In this document: positions 35,809-44,193 of the stretch, one piece after another
Position numbering within the stretch: position 1 is the first letter of the stretch
Layout of the letters: each line of letters begins with the position of its first letter
Source of the DNA: a candidate division NC10 bacterium CSP1-5
Lineage (GTDB): Bacteria > Methylomirabilota > Methylomirabilia > Methylomirabilales > CSP1-5
Direction of reading: 5' to 3'
Length of the DNA stretch: 64,000 nucleotides
NCBI GenBank assembly: GCA_001443495.1
Contig: LDXR01000003.1
Span: 141,782-205,781 of the forward strand
The notes under the pieces: generated by a model
The model's database searches: none
What the model was told of the DNA's origin: nothing
What the model saw: the letters and a program-made list of their open reading frames with translations, nothing else
Position numbers and translations under genes: made by a program

Positions 35809-36477
35809 CTAGAAGCCGATGCTGCCCTGGTAGCCGAATTCGAATCCGATGTTGGGCCCTCCGGGGAACAGGGGCGGCGGCCACACGTGCAGATACCTGG
35901 CCACCAGGAGTGGTTCGGTGTCGCTCACCACGGGCGGTTCGACGCCGCTCACCCCGGGCGGGGACTGATCGGGAATTGTCCCAGAAGGCCCGGCACGACC
36001 TTGCACTTCTCCGACGACTGTGATGAGTCGGCCGGGGTCGAGCTGATCCACGCCCTCGTCAAGGCGGACCACCACCGCAAATCTTCCCCGAGGGGCCCGA
36101 TCCAGTCGCGGCCGGTCGCGAAACCCCAGCGGTCGCTCCAAGACCGCAACCTCAATCCACTCGCCCCAAGGCCTCAAGGCGAGGACCTCGCCGCCCAATA
36201 TGAGCAGGGTGCCGGCGTAACGCTCCGGCGCCCGCTGAAGCAGAGCAAAGGGAACCGATCGCGCCTGATCCCTCAGCCCGTCCGGAATCACGGAGGCACA
36301 GGCAACCAGGGTGACCGCACACAGGAAGAGCCCGAGGCTTAGCCCACCTCTCGTGGTGAGCGACGTCGAACCACTTCTGGTGAGCTCTATCGCACCACCC
36401 GTGGTGAGCACGGTCGAACCATCCGTCTCTACCGACCCGTGTCTTGCGCCGCAGCGGCAGTGTAACTTCGTTACCAT
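35809..36477 (-). CDS. Slp-family outer-membrane lipoprotein, repeat-invaded
   Basis: 222 residues in the open frame. Lipobox in LGLFLCAVTLVACASVIPDG is about 60 residues from the only ATG (36477), far too deep for a normal signal peptide. The core fits the Slp family (VPFALLQRAPERYAGTLLIL, GEWIEVAVLERPLG, ITVVGEVQGR, YLHVWPPP). Both the leader and the segment before YLHVW are encoded by copies of a GTGAGC-GTCGAACC element, in opposite orientations. The true start is unclear: a GTG inside the repeat at about 36410 is possible. Slp is a starvation-induced lipoprotein in enterobacteria. Confidence 0.75.
   Translation of the reverse strand: MVTKLHCRCGARHGSVETDGSTVLTTGGAIELTRSGSTSLTTRGGLSLGLFLCAVTLVACASVIPDGLRDQARSVPFALLQRAPERYAGTLLILGGEVLALRPWGEWIEVAVLERPLGFRDRPRLDRAPRGRFAVVVRLDEGVDQLDPGRLITVVGEVQGRAGPSGTIPDQSPPGVSGVEPPVVSDTEPLLVARYLHVWPPPLFPGGPNIGFEFGYQGSIGF
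35905..35960. repeat. GGTTCGAC-GCTCACCACG element, copies in Slp gene 3' part
   Basis: Plus strand shows GGTTCGGTGTCGCTCACCAC then GGTTCGACGCCGCTCACCCC, two degenerate head-to-tail copies, translated in the opposite sense as part of the lipoprotein. Confidence 0.7.
36343..36424. repeat. CGTGGTGAGC-GTCGAACC element, inverted copies in Slp leader
   Basis: Plus strand shows TCGTGGTGAGCGACGTCGAA, a degenerate middle copy TCTGGTGAGCTCTATCGCAC, and CGTGGTGAGCACGGTCGAAC: three units of about 29 bases, inverted relative to those at 35905-35960. Confidence 0.75.
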
Positions 36478-36562
36478 CGAGAATCAACTCCGAACCGCGA
36501 TTGATGCATCCGCCGATCTCTGGGGTGGCCGACCGGATTCGGTTGAAGGGAGCGATTGAGGG

Positions 36563-38188
36563 TCAAGCCAAATCTGGGGGGACCCGTAAGGACATTGGAA
36601 CCTCGACGACGGTCACGGTGCTTCGCCTGAGGGCTCGTTCGAGGGCCACGCCTATCTCATCGAGGGAATGGAGCCTCTCTGCTTCGGCTCCAAACGATGT
36701 CGCCAGGCGAACGAAATCCGGGTTGGCTAACTTCTCATCCCCGTCAAGCTGACCTTCTTTTCGCTGCCCGTAGTCCACGACCCCGAAGGCATTGTCGTTA
36801 AAGAGGAGGACCGGGATCGCCACATGGTATCTGGCCGCTGTGGCCAACTCGTGACAGGAAAAGAGAAACCCCCCATCGCCGCACAGCGCAACCACCGGAC
36901 GCTCGGGTTTCGCGATCTTCGCGCCGATCGCGGCTGGGAGGCCGAAACCGATCGTTCCGCTCCCCATAGGCCAGAGGAAGGTCCTGGGCTCGCGGACTTC
37001 GAAGTACCTCCGCGTCCAATAGGTCGCGACCGTCGAATCATTGGCAACGATGGCGTCGCCTGGCAGCGCTGCTCGCAGATCATCGAGCAGCTTCATTTCT
37101 TGCGGGAAACCCCTTCGGAGCGCCTCCAGCACCTGCCGCTTGACCCTAGTCACCTCTGATCGCGCAAACCCTTGCGGGCGGAACGGGCGTTTTCTCACCT
37201 GCTCCAGCATGGCCGCGAGCGTCGTCTTGGCATCCCCGACCACCTCAACGCCGCTGCGCGCTCTCATAGCCGGATGCGTCTTCGAAAATTGCTGCTCGTC
37301 GATATCAATTCTCACCCAGCAGGGAGGCAATCGTAACGACCACTTGCCTGTTGATCGATTGCTGAATCTCGTCCCGATGACCACCGCAAGGTCCGCTTGC
37401 TCGAGTAATGGGCGGACGGCAGCCTCTGTCCCGAGGTTTGCCAGAGAGAGCTCGTGGACCTCCGGTATCACTCCCTTCCCTTTGATGCTGGTCAACACAG
37501 GGGCGTTCAGCAGTTCGGCCATTTGCGCCACGACCTGGCCTGCCCCAGAAGCGATCGCCCCACCTCCGGCATAAATCAGAGGCCGCTTGGCGGCCACAAT
37601 GACATCGACCGCTTCGCTCAGCCTTTGGGCATCGGGGACCGGCGGTTGGCCCGCGGCCGGCTGATACGCCAGCCGGACATCGACCTCGCCCTTCAGGATG
37701 TCGTCCGGAACCTCCAGGCCGTACGGCCTCGGCCTTCCGCTGGCCATCCCGTTAAAGATCTCCCTGATCGTGGCAGGAATGTCGCGTGCGGAGGTTATAT
37801 CGTAGCAGGCCTCAGTTACATTCGCGATCAGACCGTGCTGGTTCTTTACCTCGTGGAGATCCCCCCAGCCTTTCTGCAGATGCTTCCGCTCGATCTGGCT
37901 GGCGATCAGCAAGACAGGGGACGAGCTGGCGTACGCCTCCTGGATTCCGACCATCGTGCATGCCGCGCCGGCACCTGTGGCCGCCATCACCACCCCGACT
38001 CCTCCGGTCACCCGCGCGTAGGCATCAGCCATGAAGGCCGCAGATTGCTCATGGCGCACCTCAATGAATCGAATGCCCCGTCCTTTGACGGCGTGGGCAA
38101 GCGACGTAATGTGGAGGCCGCGTATGCCAAACGCGACCTCGACCCCTTGTGCCTTCAGGCATTCGGCAATTGCCTCTGCGCCAGTCAT
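36563..38188 (-). CDS. ThDP-dependent enzyme, acetolactate-synthase/decarboxylase family
   Basis: 541 residues with all three POX/ALS domains. The catalytic Glu lies in IRFIEVRHEQSAAFMADAYA; the ThDP/metal motif is GDGGF...FNDN (GDG-X25-NDN). No FAD-specific signature is obvious. Members include acetolactate synthase, sulfoacetaldehyde acetyltransferase and 2-oxo-acid decarboxylases such as 5-guanidino-2-oxopentanoate decarboxylase. It is followed upstream on the strand by an aminotransferase and an aldehyde dehydrogenase, which together fit an amino acid to 2-oxo acid to aldehyde to acid route rather than branched-chain biosynthesis (no ilvN or ilvC nearby). Confidence 0.85.
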   Translation of the reverse strand: MTGAEAIAECLKAQGVEVAFGIRGLHITSLAHAVKGRGIRFIEVRHEQSAAFMADAYARVTGGVGVVMAATGAGAACTMVGIQEAYASSSPVLLIASQIERKHLQKGWGDLHEVKNQHGLIANVTEACYDITSARDIPATIREIFNGMASGRPRPYGLEVPDDILKGEVDVRLAYQPAAGQPPVPDAQRLSEAVDVIVAAKRPLIYAGGGAIASGAGQVVAQMAELLNAPVLTSIKGKGVIPEVHELSLANLGTEAAVRPLLEQADLAVVIGTRFSNRSTGKWSLRLPPCWVRIDIDEQQFSKTHPAMRARSGVEVVGDAKTTLAAMLEQVRKRPFRPQGFARSEVTRVKRQVLEALRRGFPQEMKLLDDLRAALPGDAIVANDSTVATYWTRRYFEVREPRTFLWPMGSGTIGFGLPAAIGAKIAKPERPVVALCGDGGFLFSCHELATAARYHVAIPVLLFNDNAFGVVDYGQRKEGQLDGDEKLANPDFVRLATSFGAEAERLHSLDEIGVALERALRRSTVTVVEVPMSLRVPPDLA

Positions 38189-38225
38189 CCTGTCACTCCG
38201 CGGCGTGCAGCGGTTTGGAACGGTA

Positions 38226-39428
38226 CTAGGAGAGGCTCACGACCTGTTCGAGGGCGGCGTCCAGAATCGCCACGGCCTGGTCCACATCTTCGCGTCCGAT
38301 GATCAGGGGCGGCATGAATCGGATCGTTTGGGGTGGAAGGGGGTTTATCAAGAGGCCTAGTGCGCGGCAGGCCTTGACCACCTGCAGCGCTATCGGTCCG
38401 CTCAACTCCACCGCCAGGAGCAGGCCCCGGCCGCGAACCGCCTTCACGATCGTCCACTTCTCTTGCAGGGCCAGGAGTCGCTCGTTGAAGTAGCTCCCCA
38501 CGGCCGCGGCGTTGCCGGATAGATCCTTCTCGAGGATGTGTCGGAAGACCGCGGTGGCCACAGCACAGCAGAGGGCATTGCCCCCAAAGGTGGACCCGTG
38601 ATCCCCCGGTCCGAAGCAGGCGGCCCGGTCCCTGACTAGGATCGAGGCGATGGGGACGCCGCCCCCCAGGCCTTTGCCTAGCGTCATGATGTCTGGTTTG
38701 ATCCCAGACTGCTCATAGCCCCACAGGGTCCCTGTTCGGCCGCATCCGGTTTGGACTTCATCAAGGATCAGGAGAAGTCCGCGCTCGTCGCAGAGCTGTC
38801 GGACATCCTTCAGGTAGCGGTCTCCCGGGACATGGACCCCGCCCTCCCCCTGAATCGGCTCAAGAAGAACGGCGCAGGTCTTGTCGCTCACGGCGGCTCG
38901 AAGCGCCTCGGCATCGTCGTACGGAACGTGGCTGAATCCTTCAGGGAGAGGGGTGAAGGGGGCTTGGTGCTCCGGCTTTCCCGTTGCCGCCACCATGGCC
39001 AACGTGCGACCGTGGAAGGCGCGAAACGTCGAGATCACCCCATACGCCCCGTTGAGATGTCGCTTGCCGTACTTCCGGGCCAGCTTCACTGCACCCTCGT
39101 TGGCCTCGGCCCCGCTGTTACACAAGAAGACCTTGTCGAGACCGCTCACCGAGGCCAGGAGCTCTGCCAACTCAATCTGGGGGATGGTGTAGACGTCGTT
39201 GCTCGCCAGGATCAGGCGTTCTGCCTGTTCCTTCAGCGCGTTGAGGATAACCGGGTGGCTATGCCCGAGGCTGCACGCAGCCCAGCCGGCGATGAAGTCG
39301 AGATACTCCCTCCCCATCTCGTCCCAGACCTTCGCGCCCGCCCCCCGCACAATGGTGACCCCCAGACGCCGATGGCCGGTGTCCATGAAATACTGTTGTT
39401 CGAGCTTGACCCAGTCCCTCATCTTCAT
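38226..39428 (-). CDS. Class III aminotransferase, acetylornithine aminotransferase-like
   Basis: 400 residues, PLP fold type I. Typical motifs: FLCNSGAEANEGAVKLARKYG, AFHGRTLAMVAATG, the PLP-contacting LILDEVQTGCGRTG and Schiff-base Lys in DIMTLGKGLGGGVPI, then HGSTFGGNALCCA. ArgD-like by length and motifs, but ArgD, GabT and OAT are hard to separate by eye. No arginine genes lie beside it; it is four bases from the aldehyde dehydrogenase stop and 37 from the ThDP gene, so a catabolic role is at least as likely. Confidence 0.87.
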   Translation of the reverse strand: MKMRDWVKLEQQYFMDTGHRRLGVTIVRGAGAKVWDEMGREYLDFIAGWAACSLGHSHPVILNALKEQAERLILASNDVYTIPQIELAELLASVSGLDKVFLCNSGAEANEGAVKLARKYGKRHLNGAYGVISTFRAFHGRTLAMVAATGKPEHQAPFTPLPEGFSHVPYDDAEALRAAVSDKTCAVLLEPIQGEGGVHVPGDRYLKDVRQLCDERGLLLILDEVQTGCGRTGTLWGYEQSGIKPDIMTLGKGLGGGVPIASILVRDRAACFGPGDHGSTFGGNALCCAVATAVFRHILEKDLSGNAAAVGSYFNERLLALQEKWTIVKAVRGRGLLLAVELSGPIALQVVKACRALGLLINPLPPQTIRFMPPLIIGREDVDQAVAILDAALEQVVSLS

Positions 39429-39432
39429 GTGA

Positions 39433-40923
39433 TTACACCTCGGCGCTCATCCCCTGCGCCATCTTGATCTCTCGGCCGTGATTGACGGTCCAGGCCACCT
39501 TGTGCGTCACCACATCCAGCAGAGGCCAAGAGGCGGGCATCCCGGTCCCGCTCTTTTTCACCCCGCCGAACGGGAGATGCACCTCGGCCCCGATGGTGGG
39601 CAGGTTCCAGTAGCCGACCCCGAACTCGCAGGCTTCCTGGAGGAGGCGTGCGGTCCGGTAATCTTCGGTGATGGCCGAAAAGGCCAACCCGTACTCCACG
39701 TCGTTATGGATCGCACCCGCCTCTTCCAGGCTCCGGAAGGGGATCAGGGCCACGTGCGGGCCAAAGACCTCTTCATGGAGGACGCGGGCGTCGCGGCGAT
39801 GGGCCATGCGGTAGATGAAGGGGCTGCAGAAGTATCCGTTTCGATACTCCCCCTCCTCCAGGCGCCCCCCATCGAGCAGGATCTCCGCCCCCTCGTCCTT
39901 GGCGAGCTGATTGTAGAAACCGACCTTCTTCACCGCCGCCTCATTGATTACGGGCCCCATGAAGACCTGCTGATCCATCGGATCGCCAATGATGATTCGT
40001 TTCGCCATGGCCACGAAGGCCTTCGCAAACTCTTTCATCCGACTCTCATGGATGATGAGGCGCGAAGCAGAGGTGCACCGCTGGCCGGTCGTCTTGAACG
40101 CGCTCAGGATCGCCGCCCGGACCGCCAGCTCGAGATCGGCGTCCGCGCAGATGATCATGGCGTTCTTCCCCCCCATCTCGCAGGCGCACATCTTGCGGTA
40201 ATCTTTGGCACAGGCCTCTTTGATCCTCGCCCCCACCTCGTAGGAGCCTGTAAACAGCACCACCTCGACGTCCGGGTGCACCACCAGGGGCCATCCGACC
40301 TCCTCTCCCATCCCCTGGACCAGGTTGAGCACCCCGGGGGGAAGTCCGGCACGCTCGAAGCATTCGACAATCTTTTCCCCCACAAGGGGGGTCTCTTCGG
40401 AGGGCTTGAAGACCACCGTATTGCCTTCGAGGAGGGACGGGGTGATGAGCCAGATGGGAATGGCAAAGGGGAAGTTCCAGGGGGTGATGACCGACACCAC
40501 GCCCTTCGGTTTGCGAAGCATGTAGGCGTCCTTTTCCGCGATCTCCGAGGGGAGGGCCTGCCCATAGGGCATCCGCGCGTGTCCGAACATGTACTGGGCC
40601 ATGTGGATCCCTTCGACGACATCGGCCCGTGCCTCGTTGATGGCCTTGCCTGCCTCGCGCGCCACCAGCCGGGCCATCTCGTCGGCCCCGGCCTTCACGA
40701 TATCGACGAACCGCTCAATCGCCTCCCCCCGCTTTATGCGGGACAAGGCGCGCCAGGCGGGGAAGGCCTCCTTGGCCGAGGCGACCGCCTGCTCTGCATC
40801 TTCCCGATGGGACAGGGGGACTCGACCCAAGACCTCTCCGGTCTGCGCTGGATTTCGACTCTCATACTCGCTTCCACCTTTGGCACTGACCCATTTTCCG
40901 GCGATGTAGTTCTTTCCCTGCAC
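39433..40923 (-). CDS. NAD(P)-dependent aldehyde dehydrogenase
   Basis: 496 residues from GTG 40923, chosen for the GGAGGGGGG ribosome site. Catalytic Glu in CACEMGGKNAMI, catalytic Cys in TTGQRCTSASRLI, cofactor segment VITPWNFPFAIPIW. The LPFGGVKKSGTGMP end is typical of semialdehyde dehydrogenases (aminoadipate, glutarate, 2-oxoglutarate semialdehyde types). First gene of a three-gene set with the aminotransferase and ThDP enzyme. Substrate unknown. Confidence 0.92.
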   Translation of the reverse strand: MQGKNYIAGKWVSAKGGSEYESRNPAQTGEVLGRVPLSHREDAEQAVASAKEAFPAWRALSRIKRGEAIERFVDIVKAGADEMARLVAREAGKAINEARADVVEGIHMAQYMFGHARMPYGQALPSEIAEKDAYMLRKPKGVVSVITPWNFPFAIPIWLITPSLLEGNTVVFKPSEETPLVGEKIVECFERAGLPPGVLNLVQGMGEEVGWPLVVHPDVEVVLFTGSYEVGARIKEACAKDYRKMCACEMGGKNAMIICADADLELAVRAAILSAFKTTGQRCTSASRLIIHESRMKEFAKAFVAMAKRIIIGDPMDQQVFMGPVINEAAVKKVGFYNQLAKDEGAEILLDGGRLEEGEYRNGYFCSPFIYRMAHRRDARVLHEEVFGPHVALIPFRSLEEAGAIHNDVEYGLAFSAITEDYRTARLLQEACEFGVGYWNLPTIGAEVHLPFGGVKKSGTGMPASWPLLDVVTHKVAWTVNHGREIKMAQGMSAEV

Positions 40924-41119
40924 GGCTCTCCCCCCTCCCGACCCCAAAGATCACGGGGTGGTGTGTCCAGCTCTCAAAGAGCAAAGTTTGTGCCTAACCG
41001 GCCCCCTCGGCAAGCCTAGCACCATTCCAACTCCTTCTCTCGAATGCCTGCGAAGAAGGAGCAGCACGGTGGTGTCGTGCGCCGGTTTCTCCCGGTCGGC
41101 GCGAATAGTTGGAGCGGCA

Positions 41120-41611
41120 CTACCCCTGACCTTCTCTGAAGACCTCAAGAGAGAGGATGCAGAGGACCGCGGCGGCGGCGGCGATATTGCAGAACATCAG
41201 GAGGACAGAGAATTGGTGCCACTGCTGAAACTGAAGCCGCAGCGGATCCTCAGGCGGGATGCTCTGGATCGCGGCCCCCATGGCGCGACGTAGACTGAAT
41301 AGCCTTGTCCCAACGACCTCCCGAGAGATGAGGGTGGAGCCGGTCATCAGGATAAGGAGGATCGTCCTGAGCCCCCACAAGCGCCGTCGCCCGAGCGGCC
41401 GAATCGCGATGCTCACCAGCACAAGGAGAGGTCCGAGGATGTAGGCGGCGAGGTACAAAGCGTTCAGGGTGGTGGCGACCAGATCGCCTGCCTGATGGCG
41501 ACTTTCGAGGATGGCAAAAGCGGCGGGGGCTACCACGAAGCTGAGAAAGACCATCGCCCCAAGCCAGGCTCCTACCCCCGCAGCCAGTAAGATCAGGAGG
41601 GTGTGGCGCAT
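41120..41611 (-). CDS. DUF4149 (TMEM205-like) membrane protein
   Basis: 163 residues with four membrane helices; the first begins LLILLAAGVGAWLGAMVFLS and the second LYLAAYILGPLLVLVSIAI. The FVVAPAAFAIL segment after helix one is the family mark. Function unknown in bacteria. The 196-base gap to the aldehyde dehydrogenase and 96-base gap to parB show no clear element. Confidence 0.85.
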   Translation of the reverse strand: MRHTLLILLAAGVGAWLGAMVFLSFVVAPAAFAILESRHQAGDLVATTLNALYLAAYILGPLLVLVSIAIRPLGRRRLWGLRTILLILMTGSTLISREVVGTRLFSLRRAMGAAIQSIPPEDPLRLQFQQWHQFSVLLMFCNIAAAAAVLCILSLEVFREGQG

Positions 41612-41707
41612 GTAGATCCCTTCATCGTCCGCTTGGATCCTAGAGGAGAAGGCCCTGGGGCTGGTGCCGAGGCGACAGGTCGAAGTGTGTGAGACCGAGT
41701 GGCCCGT

Positions 41708-42547
41708 CTAACGGGAACAGATTTTGCGGACGAGCCGGTCGAGATCGTCTTCGGAGTAAAACTCCACCTCGATCCGCCCGCGCTGACCGCGCCGAATAAT
41801 CCGGACCTTTGTGGCCAGGGTCCGGCGCAGCTGCTCTTCCGCCTGGGCCAGTCCCGGGCCCTTTCGCCGCAGCGTCCGATCCTGCGCCGCCGCTCCGCTC
41901 TTGAGTCGCTTGACCAACAGCTCCGTCGCCCGCACGGAGAGGCCGCGCCGGATCACCGCCTCTCGTGCTTTGAGTTGAAGATCCCGACCCTCGAGACCGA
42001 GCAGAGCCCGGCCGTGCCCTGCAGACATGGCCCCTTCGATCAGATCCTCTCGAAGCGGGTGGGGAAGTTTGAGCAGGCGGAGCGTATTGGCGATAGAGGC
42101 CCGATCCTTTCCAACCCGTCCGGCCATCTCCTCCTGGGTCAGTCCAAACTCCTCGATCAGGCGGCGGTAGACCTCGGCCTCCTCGACAGGATTCAGATCC
42201 TCCCGCTGGACATTCTCGATCAGGGCCACCTCGAGCGTCTCCGCGTTGGACATCTCCCGCACCACGGCCGGAATCCGCTCGAGGCCCGCGCGCTCCGCCG
42301 CACGAAGTCGGCGCTCTCCCGCCACAAGTTCGTAGCCCCCCAGGATCTGCCGGACTATGACAGGGGAGAGGATCCCCTGGGCGCGGACTGAGGCGGCCAG
42401 CTCGTCCAGTTTTTTATCATCGAAGCGCTTCCTCGGCTGGAAGGGGCTTGGGCGGATCTCTATCAGAGGAATTTCCACGATCCCCGACTCCCCCTTTGCG
42501 AGGGGAATGAGGGCCTCAAGGCCCCGACCGAGCGCCTGCCGTCCCAT
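41708..42547 (-). CDS. parB: Chromosome partition protein ParB (Spo0J)
   Basis: 279 residues. N-terminal CTP-binding ParB/Srx domain (PFQPRKRFDDKKLDELAASV, LVAGERRLRAAERAGL), central helix-turn-helix (LTQEEMAGRVGKDRASIANTLRLL) and C-terminal dimer domain with a basic RRGQRGRIEVEFYS end. Binds parS, loads as a sliding clamp and works with ParA near the origin. GGAGG precedes ATG 42547; it overlaps parA by 32 bases. Confidence 0.97.
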   Translation of the reverse strand: MGRQALGRGLEALIPLAKGESGIVEIPLIEIRPSPFQPRKRFDDKKLDELAASVRAQGILSPVIVRQILGGYELVAGERRLRAAERAGLERIPAVVREMSNAETLEVALIENVQREDLNPVEEAEVYRRLIEEFGLTQEEMAGRVGKDRASIANTLRLLKLPHPLREDLIEGAMSAGHGRALLGLEGRDLQLKAREAVIRRGLSVRATELLVKRLKSGAAAQDRTLRRKGPGLAQAEEQLRRTLATKVRIIRRGQRGRIEVEFYSEDDLDRLVRKICSR

Positions 42548-43298
42548 CGATCACCTCCTTGGCAAGATGTAGGTACGCCTCCGCCCCTGCCGAACGGATA
42601 TCGTATAGGATGATCGGTTTCCCGAAACTCGGTGCCTCACTCAGGCGGGTACTCCGAGGAATCACGGTGTCAAAGACTCGCCCGGAAAAGTTCCGGCGCA
42701 CGTCCTCTACGACCTGGCGGTTGAGGTTCAACCGGCTGTCATACATAGTAAAGACAACCCCCTCGATCTCAAGACCCGGGTTGAACGAGCGTCGAATGAG
42801 GCGCAGTGTGGTCAGGAGATTGGTGAGTCCCTCCAGGGCGTAATATTCGCACTGAATGGGAATGAGGACGGAATGAGCGGCTACAAGTGCGTTTAAAGTT
42901 AAGAGACCCAAAGAAGGGGGACAATCAACAAGAATATAGGCAAAATCACCTGAAATCTCGTCTAGGGCGCTCTTCAGCCTTTGCTCTCGCCCGTCCGCCG
43001 GGACCAGCTCGATCTCTGCACCGAGCAGGGCTACGCTCGAAGGGAGGATGTGGAGTGCGGGGATCGGACCGGGACAGAGCGCCTCAGAGGCTTTGGCCTC
43101 GCCCAGGAGAACCTCATAGATGTAGGGACCAGGCCCCTTCCGGGAGAGGCCGAGCCCGGACGTCGCGTTCCCCTGCGGATCGATGTCCACCAGGAGTGTG
43201 CGTTTGTCAGCCGCGGCGAGACAGGCAGCGAGGTTTATTGCGGTGGTGGTCTTGCCCACCCCTCCCTTCTGGTTGGTGACCGCGATCACCCGCGCCAC
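42516..43298 (-). CDS. parA: Chromosome partition ATPase ParA (Soj)
   Basis: 260 residues, deviant-Walker ATPase: KGGVGKTTTAINLAACLAA at the N-terminus, LLVDIDPQGNATSGLG, and YILVDCPPSLGLLTLNAL. Small chromosomal form without an N-terminal DNA-binding domain. ATP-dependent DNA binding drives segregation of ParB-parS complexes. The GTG/ATG start region lies 170 bases downstream of the parS sites. Confidence 0.97.
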   Translation of the reverse strand: MARVIAVTNQKGGVGKTTTAINLAACLAAADKRTLLVDIDPQGNATSGLGLSRKGPGPYIYEVLLGEAKASEALCPGPIPALHILPSSVALLGAEIELVPADGREQRLKSALDEISGDFAYILVDCPPSLGLLTLNALVAAHSVLIPIQCEYYALEGLTNLLTTLRLIRRSFNPGLEIEGVVFTMYDSRLNLNRQVVEDVRRNFSGRVFDTVIPRSTRLSEAPSFGKPIILYDIRSAGAEAYLHLAKEVIDGTAGARSGP

Positions 43299-43465
43299 CC
43301 GAATCCCCCAAGTTAGTGTCGTTCTAACCAGCTGAGCCGAACTTGATCAGCCCGTCTTGTTCTACCAGTGGTGGACGTGTGCGGCAAGGAGAATGGCGCA
43401 AATAATTTGGGCGGCATTGGCATCGATTCGAGGATAGCACGCCGCCTCGCCCAGGGAAAGGAGAA

Positions 43466-43481
43466 TGTTTCACGTGACACG
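43466..43481. promoter_or_regulatory. Degenerate parS-like site
   Basis: TGTTTCACGTGACACG matches parS at 13-14 of 16 positions and lies 21 bases from the perfect copy, partly outside rsmG. Confidence 0.55.
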
Positions 43482-44159
43482 CTCCGGGCGAGCCTCGACC
43501 CCTGTTTCACGTGGAACAGTGCCGGCCCTGACAATGATAATGATGTCCCGGTCCGAACTCAGGTGGAGGACCCGCTCAATCTTGATGTCGGGGCGCCGAA
43601 TGGTCTCGGCCTCCCTCAGCCATCTCAGCCCTACGGGCAGGACGAGACGCCCCTCCCTGTTCATAAACGGTGTGCAGAGAGCGACGGTCTCTGGGAGCCT
43701 CGTCACCGCCCTTGCGGTGACGAGATCGTAGGCCTCCCGGTGCGCCGGATCACGATGCAGAGACTCCGCCCTCGCCTGCAGGACTGAAATCCCGCGCAAC
43801 TGGAGGAGGCGACAGACCTGTCTCAAGAAGGAGACCTTCTTTCTCATCGCCTCAACAAGGGTGACCGCGAGATCTGGGGCGGCAATCTTGAGGGGAATGC
43901 CGGGGAGACCTGCGCCGGTGCCGACGTCAATCAGCCGCAGGTTAGGCTTGACCTCAAACGCCTTGAGGAGGGTCAAAGATTCCAGGATCCCATGCCGAAC
44001 CACCGCCTCGTCGGTCCGGAACCCAACCAGGTTCGCCTTTCGATTCCACCGCTTGAGCTCGGTGAGGTACGTGATGAAGTGCTCGATCTGCGCCTCAGTA
44101 AGGGCAAGGCCCAGCTTTGCTCCGCCGCGAGTCAGGAGTTTCTTTATCGCCTCGTCCAT
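43470..44159 (-). CDS. rsmG: 16S rRNA m7G527 methyltransferase RsmG (GidB)
   Basis: 229 residues. Methylates G527 of 16S rRNA with SAM. Motif I LIDVGTGAGLPGIPLKIA, then LVEAMRKKVSFLRQVC and TARAVTRLPETVALC. The C-terminal coding region contains the parS palindrome, translated as TVPRETG. Placed between mnmE and parA as in many bacteria, but mnmG is absent from this run. Confidence 0.95.
   Translation of the reverse strand: MDEAIKKLLTRGGAKLGLALTEAQIEHFITYLTELKRWNRKANLVGFRTDEAVVRHGILESLTLLKAFEVKPNLRLIDVGTGAGLPGIPLKIAAPDLAVTLVEAMRKKVSFLRQVCRLLQLRGISVLQARAESLHRDPAHREAYDLVTARAVTRLPETVALCTPFMNREGRLVLPVGLRWLREAETIRRPDIKIERVLHLSSDRDIIIIVRAGTVPRETGVEARPERVT
43503..43518. promoter_or_regulatory. parS centromere site, consensus palindrome
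   Basis: TGTTTCACGTGGAACA; its reverse complement TGTTCCACGTGAAACA is the Bacillus parS consensus. It lies inside the last codons of rsmG, immediately upstream of parAB. Confidence 0.95.
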
Positions 44160-44193
44160 AGAGCGCGCCCCCCGCTCCGTAGGCCGTCCATAG

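Noticed and set aside
43323-43337. tRNA D-arm-like 15-mer (GCTCAGCTGGTTAGA on the minus strand) upstream of parA
   Set aside because: No acceptor, anticodon or T-arm can be paired around it; probably coincidence.
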